Shown here: one piece after another, positions 55,854 to 64,000 of the stretch
Numbering within the stretch: position 1 is the stretch's first letter
How the letters are laid out: each line of letters starts with the position of its first letter
The notes under the pieces: model-generated
What the model saw: only the letters and a program-made list of their open reading frames with translations
Databases searched by the model: none
What the model was told of the DNA's origin: nothing
Position numbers and translations under genes: made by a program
NCBI GenBank assembly: GCA_902609855.1
Contig: CACLTL010000004.1
Span: 23,858 to 87,857, forward strand
Origin: an uncultured Pelagibacteraceae bacterium
GTDB taxonomy: Bacteria > Pseudomonadota > Alphaproteobacteria > Pelagibacterales > Pelagibacteraceae
Length of the DNA stretch: 64,000 nt
Direction: 5' to 3'

Positions 55854-56951
55854 ATGAAAAAACAGAGAATTTGCATAGTTGGAGACGGTCTTTCAGGATT
55901 AATGACTGCTTTAGCGTTGAACAAATTAGAAAGCTTAGAAGTCCACTTAATATCTAGAAAAAACAAGCATTTTAAAGATAGACGGACAACAGCTGTTTCT
56001 GCCTCTAACTATGAGTTTTTTAATAAAGTCGTAGACAAACTCGACAAAAAATTATTTTGGCCTTCTAAAAAGATCGATCTTTTCTACGAGACAAAAGATC
56101 AGAACATGAATTTCTTAAATTTCAATGAAGATAGTAAAAATCTTATGTATGTTTTTGAGAATGATAAAATTAAAGAAATCTTAATTAAAGAAATTAAAAA
56201 GAAAAAAATCAAAACGTTTAAAAAAAATATTAATGAATTAAAAGATTTAGATAGTTATGACGTGAGAATATTATGTTTAGGTAGATCTTCAAAAATTTAT
56301 CAAAGTATAGTTGATAAAAGATCGTTAAATAAAGATTATAAAGAAATCGCTATCACAGGATACGTTAAACACAATTTAAAAGATTTGAATACTGCTCAAT
56401 ATTTTTTAAAAGAAGGACCCTTAGCTATTCTCCCCTTCTCAAAAAATAATTTTTCATTTGTGTGGAGCGTTGATAAAGACTTTCCAAAAAAAGATATTAA
56501 TTCAGTTGTTAAATCTAAAATTTGCAAAGTTTTAAAAATAAATAAAATACAGATTTCAAATCAGCAATCTTATCCATTGATGCTAAATTTAAAACGAACC
56601 TATTATAAAAATAATATTCTTATCTTAGGCGAAGGACTGCATACAGTTCATCCTGTAGCTGGTCAAGGCTTTAATCTTGTATTAAGAGATATTAATAAAT
56701 TACAAAAGATTTTTAAATATTATACAGAATTAGGTATGTCTTTAAAAAGCACTCCTGCTCTTGAAGAATTTACTAATAATAGGAAATCTGAGAATATTAT
56801 TACTGGTTTAGGAATTGATCTAACTCATAATTTCTTTAAACAAAATAAATTATTAGATCCATTTAAAGAAACAATTTTGAAAAATATCTCAAAAAATAAT
56901 ACTCTTAAAAAAATAAGTAAATTTATTTCTAATCAAGGTTTATCAATTTAA
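55854..56951 (+). CDS. UbiH/UbiF-type FAD-dependent ubiquinone hydroxylase
   Basis: From the ATG at 55854 this is a 365-residue flavoprotein monooxygenase: RICIVGDGLSGLMTALAL at the N-terminus (FAD Rossmann motif), RRTTAVSASNYEF, and the C-terminal ILGEGLHTVHPVAGQGFNLV, which is the ubiquinone-hydroxylase signature. It hydroxylates the aromatic ring of a ubiquinone precursor; which position is unclear. It is divergent from ftsK. The family-typical length is about 390, so it is slightly short. Confidence 0.88.
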   Translation: MKKQRICIVGDGLSGLMTALALNKLESLEVHLISRKNKHFKDRRTTAVSASNYEFFNKVVDKLDKKLFWPSKKIDLFYETKDQNMNFLNFNEDSKNLMYVFENDKIKEILIKEIKKKKIKTFKKNINELKDLDSYDVRILCLGRSSKIYQSIVDKRSLNKDYKEIAITGYVKHNLKDLNTAQYFLKEGPLAILPFSKNNFSFVWSVDKDFPKKDINSVVKSKICKVLKINKIQISNQQSYPLMLNLKRTYYKNNILILGEGLHTVHPVAGQGFNLVLRDINKLQKIFKYYTELGMSLKSTPALEEFTNNRKSENIITGLGIDLTHNFFKQNKLLDPFKETILKNISKNNTLKKISKFISNQGLSI

Positions 56952-56955
56952 TTCA

Positions 56956-58284
56956 ATGAATATTTACGCTCTTTCATCAGGTAGAGGTCCGTCAGGAATA
57001 GCTATAGTTAGAGTCTCAGGTAAAAACACTCTTAAAGTTTGTAAGAACTTAACTAAACTAAAAGAAATTAATTCAAATGAAGTAAATTATTGTAAATTTT
57101 ATGATCCAAAAAACGATCAAATAATAGATCCAGAGGCTCTATTATTGTGGTTTCCGGGGCCTAATAGCTATACAGGTGATGATTTAGCCGAGTTTCAAGT
57201 TCATGGAAGTAACGCTGTTATCAACGCATTATTAAAGGCACTATCAGAGCAAGAAAATTGTAGATTAGCTGAACCAGGTGAATTTACAAAGATAGCTTTT
57301 CAAAATGATAAAATTGATCTTTTAAAAGCTGAAAGTATTGGTGACCTAATCCATGCTGAAACAGAGCTTCAAAGAGATCAAGCTGTTAAAATAGTTCAAG
57401 GCAATGCATCAAACTATTATAATGATTTAAGAGAAAAATTAATAAAATCTTTGTCTTATATCGAGGCAAAAATAGATTTTGCTGAGGATGATTTACCAGA
57501 AAAAGTTTTAAAAGAAGTACAAAACTCTATTAAAGAAATCCATAAGGATATTCATAAGATAATAGAGGACAATAAAATAGGAGAAAAAATAAGAGATGGT
57601 TTTAGAGTTTCTATAACAGGTGAGGTAAATGCAGGTAAATCTTCCCTTCTAAATTTGATAGCAAAAAGAGATGTTGCGATTGTTTCAGATGAAGCTGGAA
57701 CTACAAGAGATGTGATCGAGACATATTTGAATATAGATGGTTATCCTGTGATTTTAGCTGATACTGCAGGTATAAGAAATGCTAAAAATGAGGTTGAAAA
57801 AAAAGGGATATCTTTAGCTTTAGGAAAATCTAAAGAGGCTGATTTAAATATTGTTGTTATTGATAATTCTTCAAAAATTATAAATAACGAAATTAAAAAA
57901 ATGATCAATAAAGACACTATAGTTTTGCTAAACAAGTCAGATGTACAAGATAAGCAGAATCATCAATTTGATGCAGATACGGTTTTAGCGTCAGTTAAAG
58001 AAAATAAAAATATTGATATTTTGATTAAAAAAATAAAACAAAAATTAAGTAAAAAATTCACATCTAATAATACTGCTTTAATCACGAGAGAAAGACATAG
58101 AATCAAACTTAATGAATGTTTAAAAGAAATAGATAACTTTCTTAAAAAAGATCAAAATAAAGATCTTGAATTAGCTGCCGAAGACTTAAGAATGGCTACA
58201 CGACATCTGGGGAGTATAGTCGGTAAGGTTGACGTCGAAGAAATCCTTGGATCGATATTTAAAGACTTTTGTATAGGTAAATAA
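56956..58284 (+). CDS. mnmE: tRNA modification GTPase MnmE
   Basis: MnmE with MnmG modifies the wobble uridine of several tRNAs. It is 442 residues, with an N-terminal folate-binding domain (ALSSGRGPSGIAIVRVSG, GDDLAEFQVHGS), then the G domain with Walker A GEVNAGKSSLLNLI, switch SDEAGTTRDVIE, DTAGIRNAKNEVE and LLNKSDV, and the C-terminal Cys motif FCIGK. It starts 4 bases after the ubiH-like gene, with mnmG 42 bases on. Confidence 0.97.
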   Translation: MNIYALSSGRGPSGIAIVRVSGKNTLKVCKNLTKLKEINSNEVNYCKFYDPKNDQIIDPEALLLWFPGPNSYTGDDLAEFQVHGSNAVINALLKALSEQENCRLAEPGEFTKIAFQNDKIDLLKAESIGDLIHAETELQRDQAVKIVQGNASNYYNDLREKLIKSLSYIEAKIDFAEDDLPEKVLKEVQNSIKEIHKDIHKIIEDNKIGEKIRDGFRVSITGEVNAGKSSLLNLIAKRDVAIVSDEAGTTRDVIETYLNIDGYPVILADTAGIRNAKNEVEKKGISLALGKSKEADLNIVVIDNSSKIINNEIKKMINKDTIVLLNKSDVQDKQNHQFDADTVLASVKENKNIDILIKKIKQKLSKKFTSNNTALITRERHRIKLNECLKEIDNFLKKDQNKDLELAAEDLRMATRHLGSIVGKVDVEEILGSIFKDFCIGK

Positions 58285-58326
58285 AATACCTCTTGTATTC
58301 TTAATATACGGCGTTACATTCATCTT

Positions 58327-60195
58327 ATGACCAAACAAACATATGATGTAGTTGTAATCGGGGGTGGACATGCTGGATGTGAAGCAGCAGCAGCATCTGC
58401 TAGAATGGGCGTAAATACTGCCCTTTTTACACATCAAATAGAAACAATTGGTGAGATGTCGTGCAATCCTGCCATAGGAGGACTTGGAAAAGGGCACCTT
58501 GTTAGAGAAATAGATGCTTTAGATGGTGTAATGGGTGTTGTAGCTGATAAATCAGGCATTCAATTTAGATTATTAAACAGAAGTAGGGGTCCAGCAGTAC
58601 AGGGCCCACGTACTCAGTCAGATAGAGCTCTTTACAAAGAGCATATGCAAAAAATTTTACTAAATTACAAAAATTTAGAGGTGATTGCTGATCCTGTTGT
58701 TCAATTTTTATTTGAGGGCGATAAAGTTATAGGTTTTGTATGTCAGAGTGGTAATGAAGTGAGGACTAAAGAGCTAATCTTAACTACCGGCACTTTCCTT
58801 AATGGATTAATACATATTGGTGAAACACAAATTCCAGCGGGTAGGTACGATGAAAAACCATCTACTGGTTTAAGTGAACAATTAGTAAAATTTAAAATGC
58901 AGATAGGAAGATTAAAAACAGGAACTCCTCCTAGACTTGATGGTAGTACAATTAACTATGAAGATTTGGAAATGCAGCCAGCTGATGATGATCATTATTA
59001 TTTCTCTTTCCTAACAAAAAAAATCGATAACAAACAAATTAAATGCGGAATGACTTATACTAATGACGCAGTCCACAAGATCATCAGTGATAATATTTCT
59101 CGAAGTGCAATGTACTCGGGAAACATTAAAGGTGTAGGACCTCGATATTGTCCTTCTATTGAAGATAAAATTGTAAAATTTAAAGAAAAACAAAAACATC
59201 AAATATTTCTTGAACCTGAAGGATTAAAGGACAATACTGTTTACCCAAATGGTATATCTACCTCCCTTCCCGAGGAGATCCAGCTCAAAATATTGGCTAA
59301 AATCAAGGGTTTAGAGCAAGTTAAGATGAAAAGAGCAGGATATGCTATAGAGTACGATTATGTTGATCCAAGAGAGCTTAACGCTACGTTAGAAACTAAA
59401 AAAATCAAGTCATTGTTTCTAGCAGGACAAATTAATGGTACTACTGGTTATGAAGAAGCAGCAGCTCAAGGCTTGATTGCTGGTATCAATGCAGCTTTAA
59501 AAATTAAAAATAAATCCGAGTTTGTTTTAGATAGATCAACTTCGTACATTGGCGTGATGATTGATGATCTAATAACTAAAGGTGTTTCTGAACCTTATCG
59601 TATGTTTACCTCTAGAGCAGAGTATAGATTAACTTTAAGAGCTGATAACGCAGATCAGAGGTTAACAGATCTTGGTATAAATTTGGATATAGTAGGATCT
59701 GAAAGAAAAAATAACTTTTCTGAAAAGAAAAAAAATATTTTTTTACTTAATAATTTTTTAGAATCAAAATTCTTGACTCCTAATGAGGCAAAAAAATATA
59801 ATATTAAAATTGCTATGGATGGAGTCAAAAGATCATGTCTTGAAGTTATGGGGCAACGAAAAGTAAATATGGCTAAAATAAGGCAAATATTTAGTGACTT
59901 ACCCGTGTTTTCTGACTCAATTGAAAAGCAGGTTGTAACTGATGCTCACTATATGGGTTATTTGAAGAGACAGGAGCGAGATATTAAATCTTTTAAGAAA
60001 GATGAGTCAGTTATTATCCCTAAGAGTATTAATTACGATAATTTAAGTGGTTTGTCTAACGAAGTAAAGTCAAAGCTTATTTCTATAAGACCTAAAACTT
60101 TAGGTCAGGCAATCAGAATAGACGGTATTACTCCTGCAGCAGTAATAATCCTGTTATCTCATATCAAAAAGCTAAAATTTAAAGACACTGCTTAA
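58327..60195 (+). CDS. mnmG: tRNA uridine 5-carboxymethylaminomethyl modification enzyme MnmG
   Basis: MnmG (GidA) is the FAD partner of MnmE. It is 622 residues, with [20 protein letters not shown] at the N-terminus (FAD), [33 protein letters not shown] (active cysteines region CNPAIGG), [20 protein letters not shown] and a C-terminal helical domain. It overlaps rsmG by 1 base. Confidence 0.97.
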   Translation: MTKQTYDVVVIGGGHAGCEAAAASARMGVNTALFTHQIETIGEMSCNPAIGGLGKGHLVREIDALDGVMGVVADKSGIQFRLLNRSRGPAVQGPRTQSDRALYKEHMQKILLNYKNLEVIADPVVQFLFEGDKVIGFVCQSGNEVRTKELILTTGTFLNGLIHIGETQIPAGRYDEKPSTGLSEQLVKFKMQIGRLKTGTPPRLDGSTINYEDLEMQPADDDHYYFSFLTKKIDNKQIKCGMTYTNDAVHKIISDNISRSAMYSGNIKGVGPRYCPSIEDKIVKFKEKQKHQIFLEPEGLKDNTVYPNGISTSLPEEIQLKILAKIKGLEQVKMKRAGYAIEYDYVDPRELNATLETKKIKSLFLAGQINGTTGYEEAAAQGLIAGINAALKIKNKSEFVLDRSTSYIGVMIDDLITKGVSEPYRMFTSRAEYRLTLRADNADQRLTDLGINLDIVGSERKNNFSEKKKNIFLLNNFLESKFLTPNEAKKYNIKIAMDGVKRSCLEVMGQRKVNMAKIRQIFSDLPVFSDSIEKQVVTDAHYMGYLKRQERDIKSFKKDESVIIPKSINYDNLSGLSNEVKSKLISIRPKTLGQAIRIDGITPAAVIILLSHIKKLKFKDTA

Positions 60196-60809
60196 TGCAG
60201 GACAGTGAAGTAATAAAGATTCTTCAAAATCAGTTTAGCTATAACTCTAAGTCTATATCTGATCTTGAGTTATTTATAAAAGAATTGCTAAAGGCTAATT
60301 CAAGGCATAACTTTATATCTAAAAGCACAGAAAGCAAGATCTGGCACCGGCATATCCTTGATTCTGCTCAATTAATAAAATTTATTGACTTCTCAAAAGG
60401 GTCTCTATCAGATTTAGGCTCTGGAGCAGGTTTTCCTGGGATAATTTTAGCATTATTTAACCCCAATAAGGACTTTCACGTGAAATTATACGAAAAATCG
60501 CCAGTTAAAAGGGAATTTTTAGAGGATATAAGCAATAAATTGTCTATAAAAGTCAAAATATGTGGGAATATTTATGATGAAATAATTGACTCAAGCTATG
60601 TAGTGGCGAGAGCCTTTAAAAAATTTGATTCAGTAATACAAGTTTCACGTGAAATCGTTAAAAAATCGCATAAATTATTAGTTTTAAAAGGTCGAAACGC
60701 ACAGAAAGATTTAAAAAAAGCTTTCAAAAATGAAAAATACGATTATAAAATTCAAAATAGTATAACAGACAAAGACTCTAAAATAATTATAGTCGATATT
60801 AAAAAATGA
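60195..60809 (+). CDS. rsmG: 16S rRNA (guanine527-N7)-methyltransferase RsmG
   Basis: RsmG (GidB) methylates G527 of 16S rRNA. It is 204 residues, with the SAM-binding motif LSDLGSGAGFPGIILAL and HRHILDSAQLIKFI before it. The gene carries two perfect TTTCACGTGAAA palindromes, read in two different codon frames, which I interpret as parS sites. It overlaps parA by 4 bases. Confidence 0.95.
   Translation: MQDSEVIKILQNQFSYNSKSISDLELFIKELLKANSRHNFISKSTESKIWHRHILDSAQLIKFIDFSKGSLSDLGSGAGFPGIILALFNPNKDFHVKLYEKSPVKREFLEDISNKLSIKVKICGNIYDEIIDSSYVVARAFKKFDSVIQVSREIVKKSHKLLVLKGRNAQKDLKKAFKNEKYDYKIQNSITDKDSKIIIVDIKK
60474..60485. other. parS: parS site 1 (inside rsmG)
   Basis: TTTCACGTGAAA is the palindromic core of the bacterial parS consensus TGTTTCACGTGAAACA; 12 of 16 bases match overall, the core perfectly. 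It is read as codons TTT CAC GTG AAA here. parA and parB follow about 320 bases on. Confidence 0.8.
60643..60654. other. parS: parS site 2 (inside rsmG)
   Basis: A second perfect TTTCACGTGAAA core, 13 of 16 bases matching the full parS consensus. It is 169 bases after site 1 but in another reading frame (GTT TCA CGT GAA A), so protein conservation cannot explain the repeat. Confidence 0.85.
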
Positions 60810-61591
60810 CGACAACAATTTCGGTGATTAATCAAAAGGGCGGAGTAGGCAAAACAACGACAGTAATAAATTTAGCTGCTTCGCTGTCCATTATGGGTCA
60901 AAACAATCTTGTTATTGATTTAGATCCACAAGGAAATGCAACAACTGGATTTGGTAAAAATAATAGCGATGAAGATAAGAATATTTACAATTTATTAATT
61001 AAAAAAATTAGTCTTGAGCAAGCAATACAAAAAACAAATATACAAAATTTAGATATCGTAGGATCACATGTAAATTTATCCGGTTTAGAAGTTGAAACTG
61101 CTAACGATTCTAAAAGAGCATTTGTCTTAAAAGAAATACTATCATCAGAAAAATCTGGACTGTTAAAAAAATATGACAACATATTTATAGATTGTCCGCC
61201 ATCTTTAAGCTTGCTAACAATTATGTCTTTAGTGGCATCAGATGAGCTATTAGTTCCTTTACAAACAGAATTCTTTGCATTGGAGGGAATTACACAGTTA
61301 GTTAAAACAATAGATAGAATAAAAGAAAATCTTAATCCCACACTTTCTATAAGAGGAATACTTTTAACAATGTTTGACAAAAGAAACAAACTTTCATCAG
61401 AGGTAGATAAAGAAGCTAGAAATTATTTTAAAGATAAAGTTTATAAAACTGTCATTCAAAGAAATGTAAGGTTATCCGAAGCCCCGTCACATGGGTTACC
61501 ATGTGTTATTTATGACAAAAGCTGCGTTGGTAGTAAGTCATATTTTAAATTGGCTGAAGAGTTTAAAAATAAAATAGTGGGAGCTGCATGA
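60806..61591 (+). CDS. parA: Chromosome-partitioning ATPase ParA
   Basis: ParA binds DNA and ATP and moves ParB-parS complexes apart. It is 261 residues, with the deviant Walker A NQKGGVGKTTTVINLAASL, VIDLDPQGNATTG (Walker A' region) and FIDCPPSLSLLT (Walker B). It overlaps rsmG and parB by 4 bases each. No N-terminal DNA-binding extension is present, as usual for chromosomal ParA (Soj type). Confidence 0.97.
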   Translation: MTTTISVINQKGGVGKTTTVINLAASLSIMGQNNLVIDLDPQGNATTGFGKNNSDEDKNIYNLLIKKISLEQAIQKTNIQNLDIVGSHVNLSGLEVETANDSKRAFVLKEILSSEKSGLLKKYDNIFIDCPPSLSLLTIMSLVASDELLVPLQTEFFALEGITQLVKTIDRIKENLNPTLSIRGILLTMFDKRNKLSSEVDKEARNYFKDKVYKTVIQRNVRLSEAPSHGLPCVIYDKSCVGSKSYFKLAEEFKNKIVGAA

Positions 61592-62442
61592 GTGGTAAAA
61601 AAAAAGGATTAGGCAGAGGTCTTTCAGCTCTATTTGGAGATCAATCACAAACAGAAAATAAGACTGCAAAAACATCAGTAAATACAGTGTCTATTAGCGA
61701 TTTAAGTAAAAACCCTTTCCAGCCAAGAGAAATTTTTAATGAGGAAAAATTAATTGAACTTACAAATTCAATTAAAAAGAATGGTGTTATTCAACCCATT
61801 GCTGTAAGGCCAAAAAAAAATGAAACTGGGAAATATGAAATTGTTGCAGGTGAACGAAGGTGGTTAGCTGCGCAAAAAGCTGGTTTACACGTTATCCCTG
61901 TAACAGTATTAGACTTGAGTGACGTTGAGTCTTTAGAGGTCGCTATAGTAGAGAATATACAAAGAGATGATCTTAATCCAATAGAAGAAGCAAGAGGTTA
62001 CAAAAGATTGTTCGAAGAATTTAAATATGATCATGAAAGTATTTCAAAGCTTATGTCCAAAAGCAGAAGTCATGTAAGTAATACGTTAAGATTATTGACT
62101 CTTCCTAGCGATGTAATTGCTATGCTAGAAGAGGGAACACTTTCTTCTGGACAGGCAAGACCCTTAATAGGATTAAGTAACTCTTCATCAATTGCTGAAG
62201 AAATTGTAGCTAAAAACTATAGTGCTAGGAAAGTTGAATACCTGGTTAGGTCAAAAAAAAATAATAAACTCAAAGATAAAACTTATGATATTAATATTTT
62301 AAAAACTCAAGAACGAATTGAAAAAGTGCTAGGTCTAAAGGTTTATATTTCAAATAAAAAAAATAACAGCGGAAAAGTTACTATAGAATATAAAGATCTT
62401 GAGCAATTTGAATTAATTTCAGATTTATTAACTAAGAATTAG
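61588..62442 (+). CDS. parB: Chromosome-partitioning protein ParB
   Basis: ParB is the parS-binding CTPase clamp. It is 284 residues, with an N-terminal GLGRGLSALFGD (ParA-stimulating segment), the CTP-binding motifs KNPFQPREIFNEEKL and GERRWLAAQKAG, ENIQRDDLNPIEEARGY, an HTH region (SISKLMSKSRSHVSNTLRLL) and a C-terminal dimer domain. Its end overlaps the convergent leuS-holA frame by 11 bases. Confidence 0.97.
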   Translation: MSGKKKGLGRGLSALFGDQSQTENKTAKTSVNTVSISDLSKNPFQPREIFNEEKLIELTNSIKKNGVIQPIAVRPKKNETGKYEIVAGERRWLAAQKAGLHVIPVTVLDLSDVESLEVAIVENIQRDDLNPIEEARGYKRLFEEFKYDHESISKLMSKSRSHVSNTLRLLTLPSDVIAMLEEGTLSSGQARPLIGLSNSSSIAEEIVAKNYSARKVEYLVRSKKNNKLKDKTYDINILKTQERIEKVLGLKVYISNKKNNSGKVTIEYKDLEQFELISDLLTKN

Positions 62443-64000
62443 CAAAATTACATATATCAACTAGTAGTTTTTTAAATATAATATTTTTTTCGATATTTGT
62501 GTTCGATTTAATCATTAATTCTATATCAAATATTTTTTTTAAAACTTTTTTGATTTTTGATTTATTCCATTTATTGGCTTGTTCTTTGATTATAGGTTTA
62601 TCCTTCCAAAAAATAGGCGGTTTTATTGTTTCAATGGCTTTATCTATAGGCAAATCATTTAAAGACAAAATTTCATCTAATTTGGTTAATCTTTGATTTA
62701 TTAAATTTATATAAAAAATAATTTTTTCACTATCGATTATTGTTTCATTCAATAGTTTGTTAGTTTTTAATTTATTTCCGCTAAGCACGGTGTCTTTTAA
62801 GGAAGTAATATCTAAATTAATATTATTGTTAAATAACTCTATTAATTTTGTTAATAAAATCTTTTTATCTTTAAAATAAGTCTGAATTTTATTTAATTCG
62901 TTGTTTAGTATCACACGATCCAAATTAGAACTTTCTAAAATTAGATTGATAATTTGAGGCGTTAGTCCACTGAATTCACTTAGTCTTTCATTTATAATTT
63001 TTTTTAATATAATCTCATTATCCTTGTAACAAGGAACCAAATCTAATTTCCCTGATTTTTCAAAATAATTTCTTAATTTTGATTTTTTTTCTAATACATC
63101 TGCAAACAAATATATTTTTTGATCATCTACTTTTTTTTCTAATTCTTGAGACATAGTCAAAAATTTATCATTGACTAGATCTATTAAATAAATTTTTTTT
63201 TCAGCAAATAACGAATTATTTAAAAATTCCTTTATAAAAGAGTCTTCGTTACCAAGTATATCTTCTTGATTTATATTTTTAATGCTTGAACTATTATATT
63301 TATTTTTTATTTTATCAATTTCATTTTGCATCATGTCTTTACTTATTGACAATATATCACGAGTTTTGCCATTTACTTGCACTGCAAAATTTACATCTTC
63401 TTTCACGTCTTTTTTTATCGATGGCCATTTGTCATTTGAGTCACATTTATATAGCTCAAGAAGTTCATTGGCTAAGTGTGGTACAATTGGCAAGAATAAT
63501 TTTGCTAGTTTTACAAAGCTCTTTTTTAAAGTATCGTTACTATTAGCAAGAATTAAATGGTTACTCAGGGTGTTATAAGCTTCGTAAAACTGTGCGATGG
63601 TCACATTAAATTTAAAATTATCAATTGAAGCATCTATCTTATTTGCTATTACTTCAATCTTATTCAATAAGTCTGTATCTAATTTTTTATCTAATTTTTT
63701 TTCTTTACGATTAATTATTTGTAATCCTAAATTCCAAATTTTTTGAAGAAATTTATTTGACGAAGCTACCCCAGTATCAGACCATTGAATATCTTTTTCA
63801 GGAGGACTATCAGATAATATAAACCATCGAACTGCATCTGCACCATATTTTTCAATCATAGTTTCTGGATCAATAGTATTTTTTTTTGATTTTGACATAG
63901 ACTCAGGTGGTCCAATTATTACTTTGCTTTTATCATCTTTCTTGAAAGCTGTTTTGGTGTCAATTTTTTCAATTTCTTCTGGATATAACCAGTTACCCTT
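62432..64000 (-). CDS. LeuS-HolA chimeric frame (leucyl-tRNA synthetase joined to DNA polymerase III delta; 5' end outside window)
   Basis: One open frame runs from the right edge to a stop at 62432-62434. The first part (64000 to about 63330) is leucyl-tRNA synthetase: GPPESMSKSKKNTIDP (KMSKS loop), YGADAVRWFILSDSPPEKDIQWSD and the anticodon-binding region to VQVNGKTRDILSISKD. The remaining roughly 290 residues fit HolA (delta): SLFAEKKIYLIDLVNDKF, FADVLEKKSKLRNYFEKSGK, NLDRVILNNELNKIQ and PPIFWKDKP. In alphaproteobacteria leuS, lptE and holA are usually three genes. Here the LeuS C-terminal tail, lptE and the HolA N-terminus are missing, in frame. The likely junction is about 63290-63335. 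Fusion, deletion or artefact cannot be told apart from this sequence. Confidence 0.8.
   Translation of the reverse strand, partial: KGNWLYPEEIEKIDTKTAFKKDDKSKVIIGPPESMSKSKKNTIDPETMIEKYGADAVRWFILSDSPPEKDIQWSDTGVASSNKFLQKIWNLGLQIINRKEKKLDKKLDTDLLNKIEVIANKIDASIDNFKFNVTIAQFYEAYNTLSNHLILANSNDTLKKSFVKLAKLFLPIVPHLANELLELYKCDSNDKWPSIKKDVKEDVNFAVQVNGKTRDILSISKDMMQNEIDKIKNKYNSSSIKNINQEDILGNEDSFIKEFLNNSLFAEKKIYLIDLVNDKFLTMSQELEKKVDDQKIYLFADVLEKKSKLRNYFEKSGKLDLVPCYKDNEIILKKIINERLSEFSGLTPQIINLILESSNLDRVILNNELNKIQTYFKDKKILLTKLIELFNNNINLDITSLKDTVLSGNKLKTNKLLNETIIDSEKIIFYINLINQRLTKLDEILSLNDLPIDKAIETIKPPIFWKDKPIIKEQANKWNKSKIKKVLKKIFDIELMIKSNTNIEKNIIFKKLLVDICNFANS

Noticed and set aside
58186..58497. 103-codon minus-strand frame with a cysteine-rich start across mnmE/mnmG
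   Set aside because: It is the reverse of two well-supported genes and matches no family; a shadow.
1..64000. Phage, transposon, CRISPR, rRNA or genomic island
   Set aside because: No integrase, transposase, repeat array or rRNA was seen, and gene order and composition are uniformly chromosomal.

Overview
The window is about 70% A+T and very densely coded. It comes from a chromosome of the SAR11 clade (Pelagibacterales, Alphaproteobacteria). The evidence is lysine/asparagine/isoleucine-rich proteins, stop-to-start gene packing, typical alphaproteobacterial gene orders (hemE-hemH-hemJ-rho beside a DUF299 gene; coaE-dnaQ-secB-fxsA-tim44-smr; mnmE-mnmG-rsmG-parA-parB), and single-copy oligotroph genes such as TRAP transport and glycolate oxidation. 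I saw no phage, insertion sequence, CRISPR array or rRNA. No gene-free stretch exceeds 300 bases; the longest, 41748-42017, looks like the replication origin.

Layout. 1-11948 (all minus) is one metabolic block: an FMN alpha-hydroxyacid dehydrogenase, a class I aminotransferase, glycolate oxidase glcD-glcE-glcF, a 2-hydroxyacid dehydrogenase, a TRAP transporter (dctP, terminator, dctQ, dctM) and an amidase running off the left edge. It reads as uptake and two-way metabolism of glycolate/glyoxylate-type acids. 11954-17113 holds a PagL-like protein, cytochrome c maturation genes ccmC-D-E-F-G-H, a possible structured RNA and hspQ. 17184-29632 mixes housekeeping genes (yciB, argG, folD, hemC, hemD, tsaD) with small membrane proteins and ends in an acetyl-CoA synthetase that carries a striking Lys/Arg-rich tail. 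30413-32526 is a two-subunit sodium/solute symporter, plausibly for acetate. 32603-37970 has rpe, a heparinase-like gene, purH, phhB, a tRNA-Gly and a LON-domain gene.

37973-45857 surrounds the origin. rho, hemJ, hemH and hemE point left, and ppsR, maf, aroE, coaE and dnaQ point right. The 270-bp gap between hemE and ppsR (DUF299) is the position of oriC in Caulobacter and Rickettsia, and it carries repeated DnaA-box-like 9-mers and a consensus-fitting IHF site. 45438-53169 continues with secB, fxsA, a Tim44-like gene, smr, hslUV and hisB-H-A-F-E, then HIT and GNAT genes. 53166-62442 has lolA, ftsK, a ubiH-like gene, mnmE, mnmG, rsmG, parA and parB. Two perfect TTTCACGTGAAA parS cores lie inside rsmG.

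The right edge holds the oddest object. One continuous minus-strand frame joins the catalytic and anticodon-binding part of leucyl-tRNA synthetase directly to most of DNA polymerase III delta (HolA). The LeuS C-terminus, the gene normally in between (lptE) and the HolA N-terminus are missing. This is either a real in-frame deletion/fusion or an assembly or amplification artefact. Other points of interest are the Acs tail, the ccmC-leader hairpin, an EF-hand-like loop in the symporter and the absence of spacing between convergent genes.
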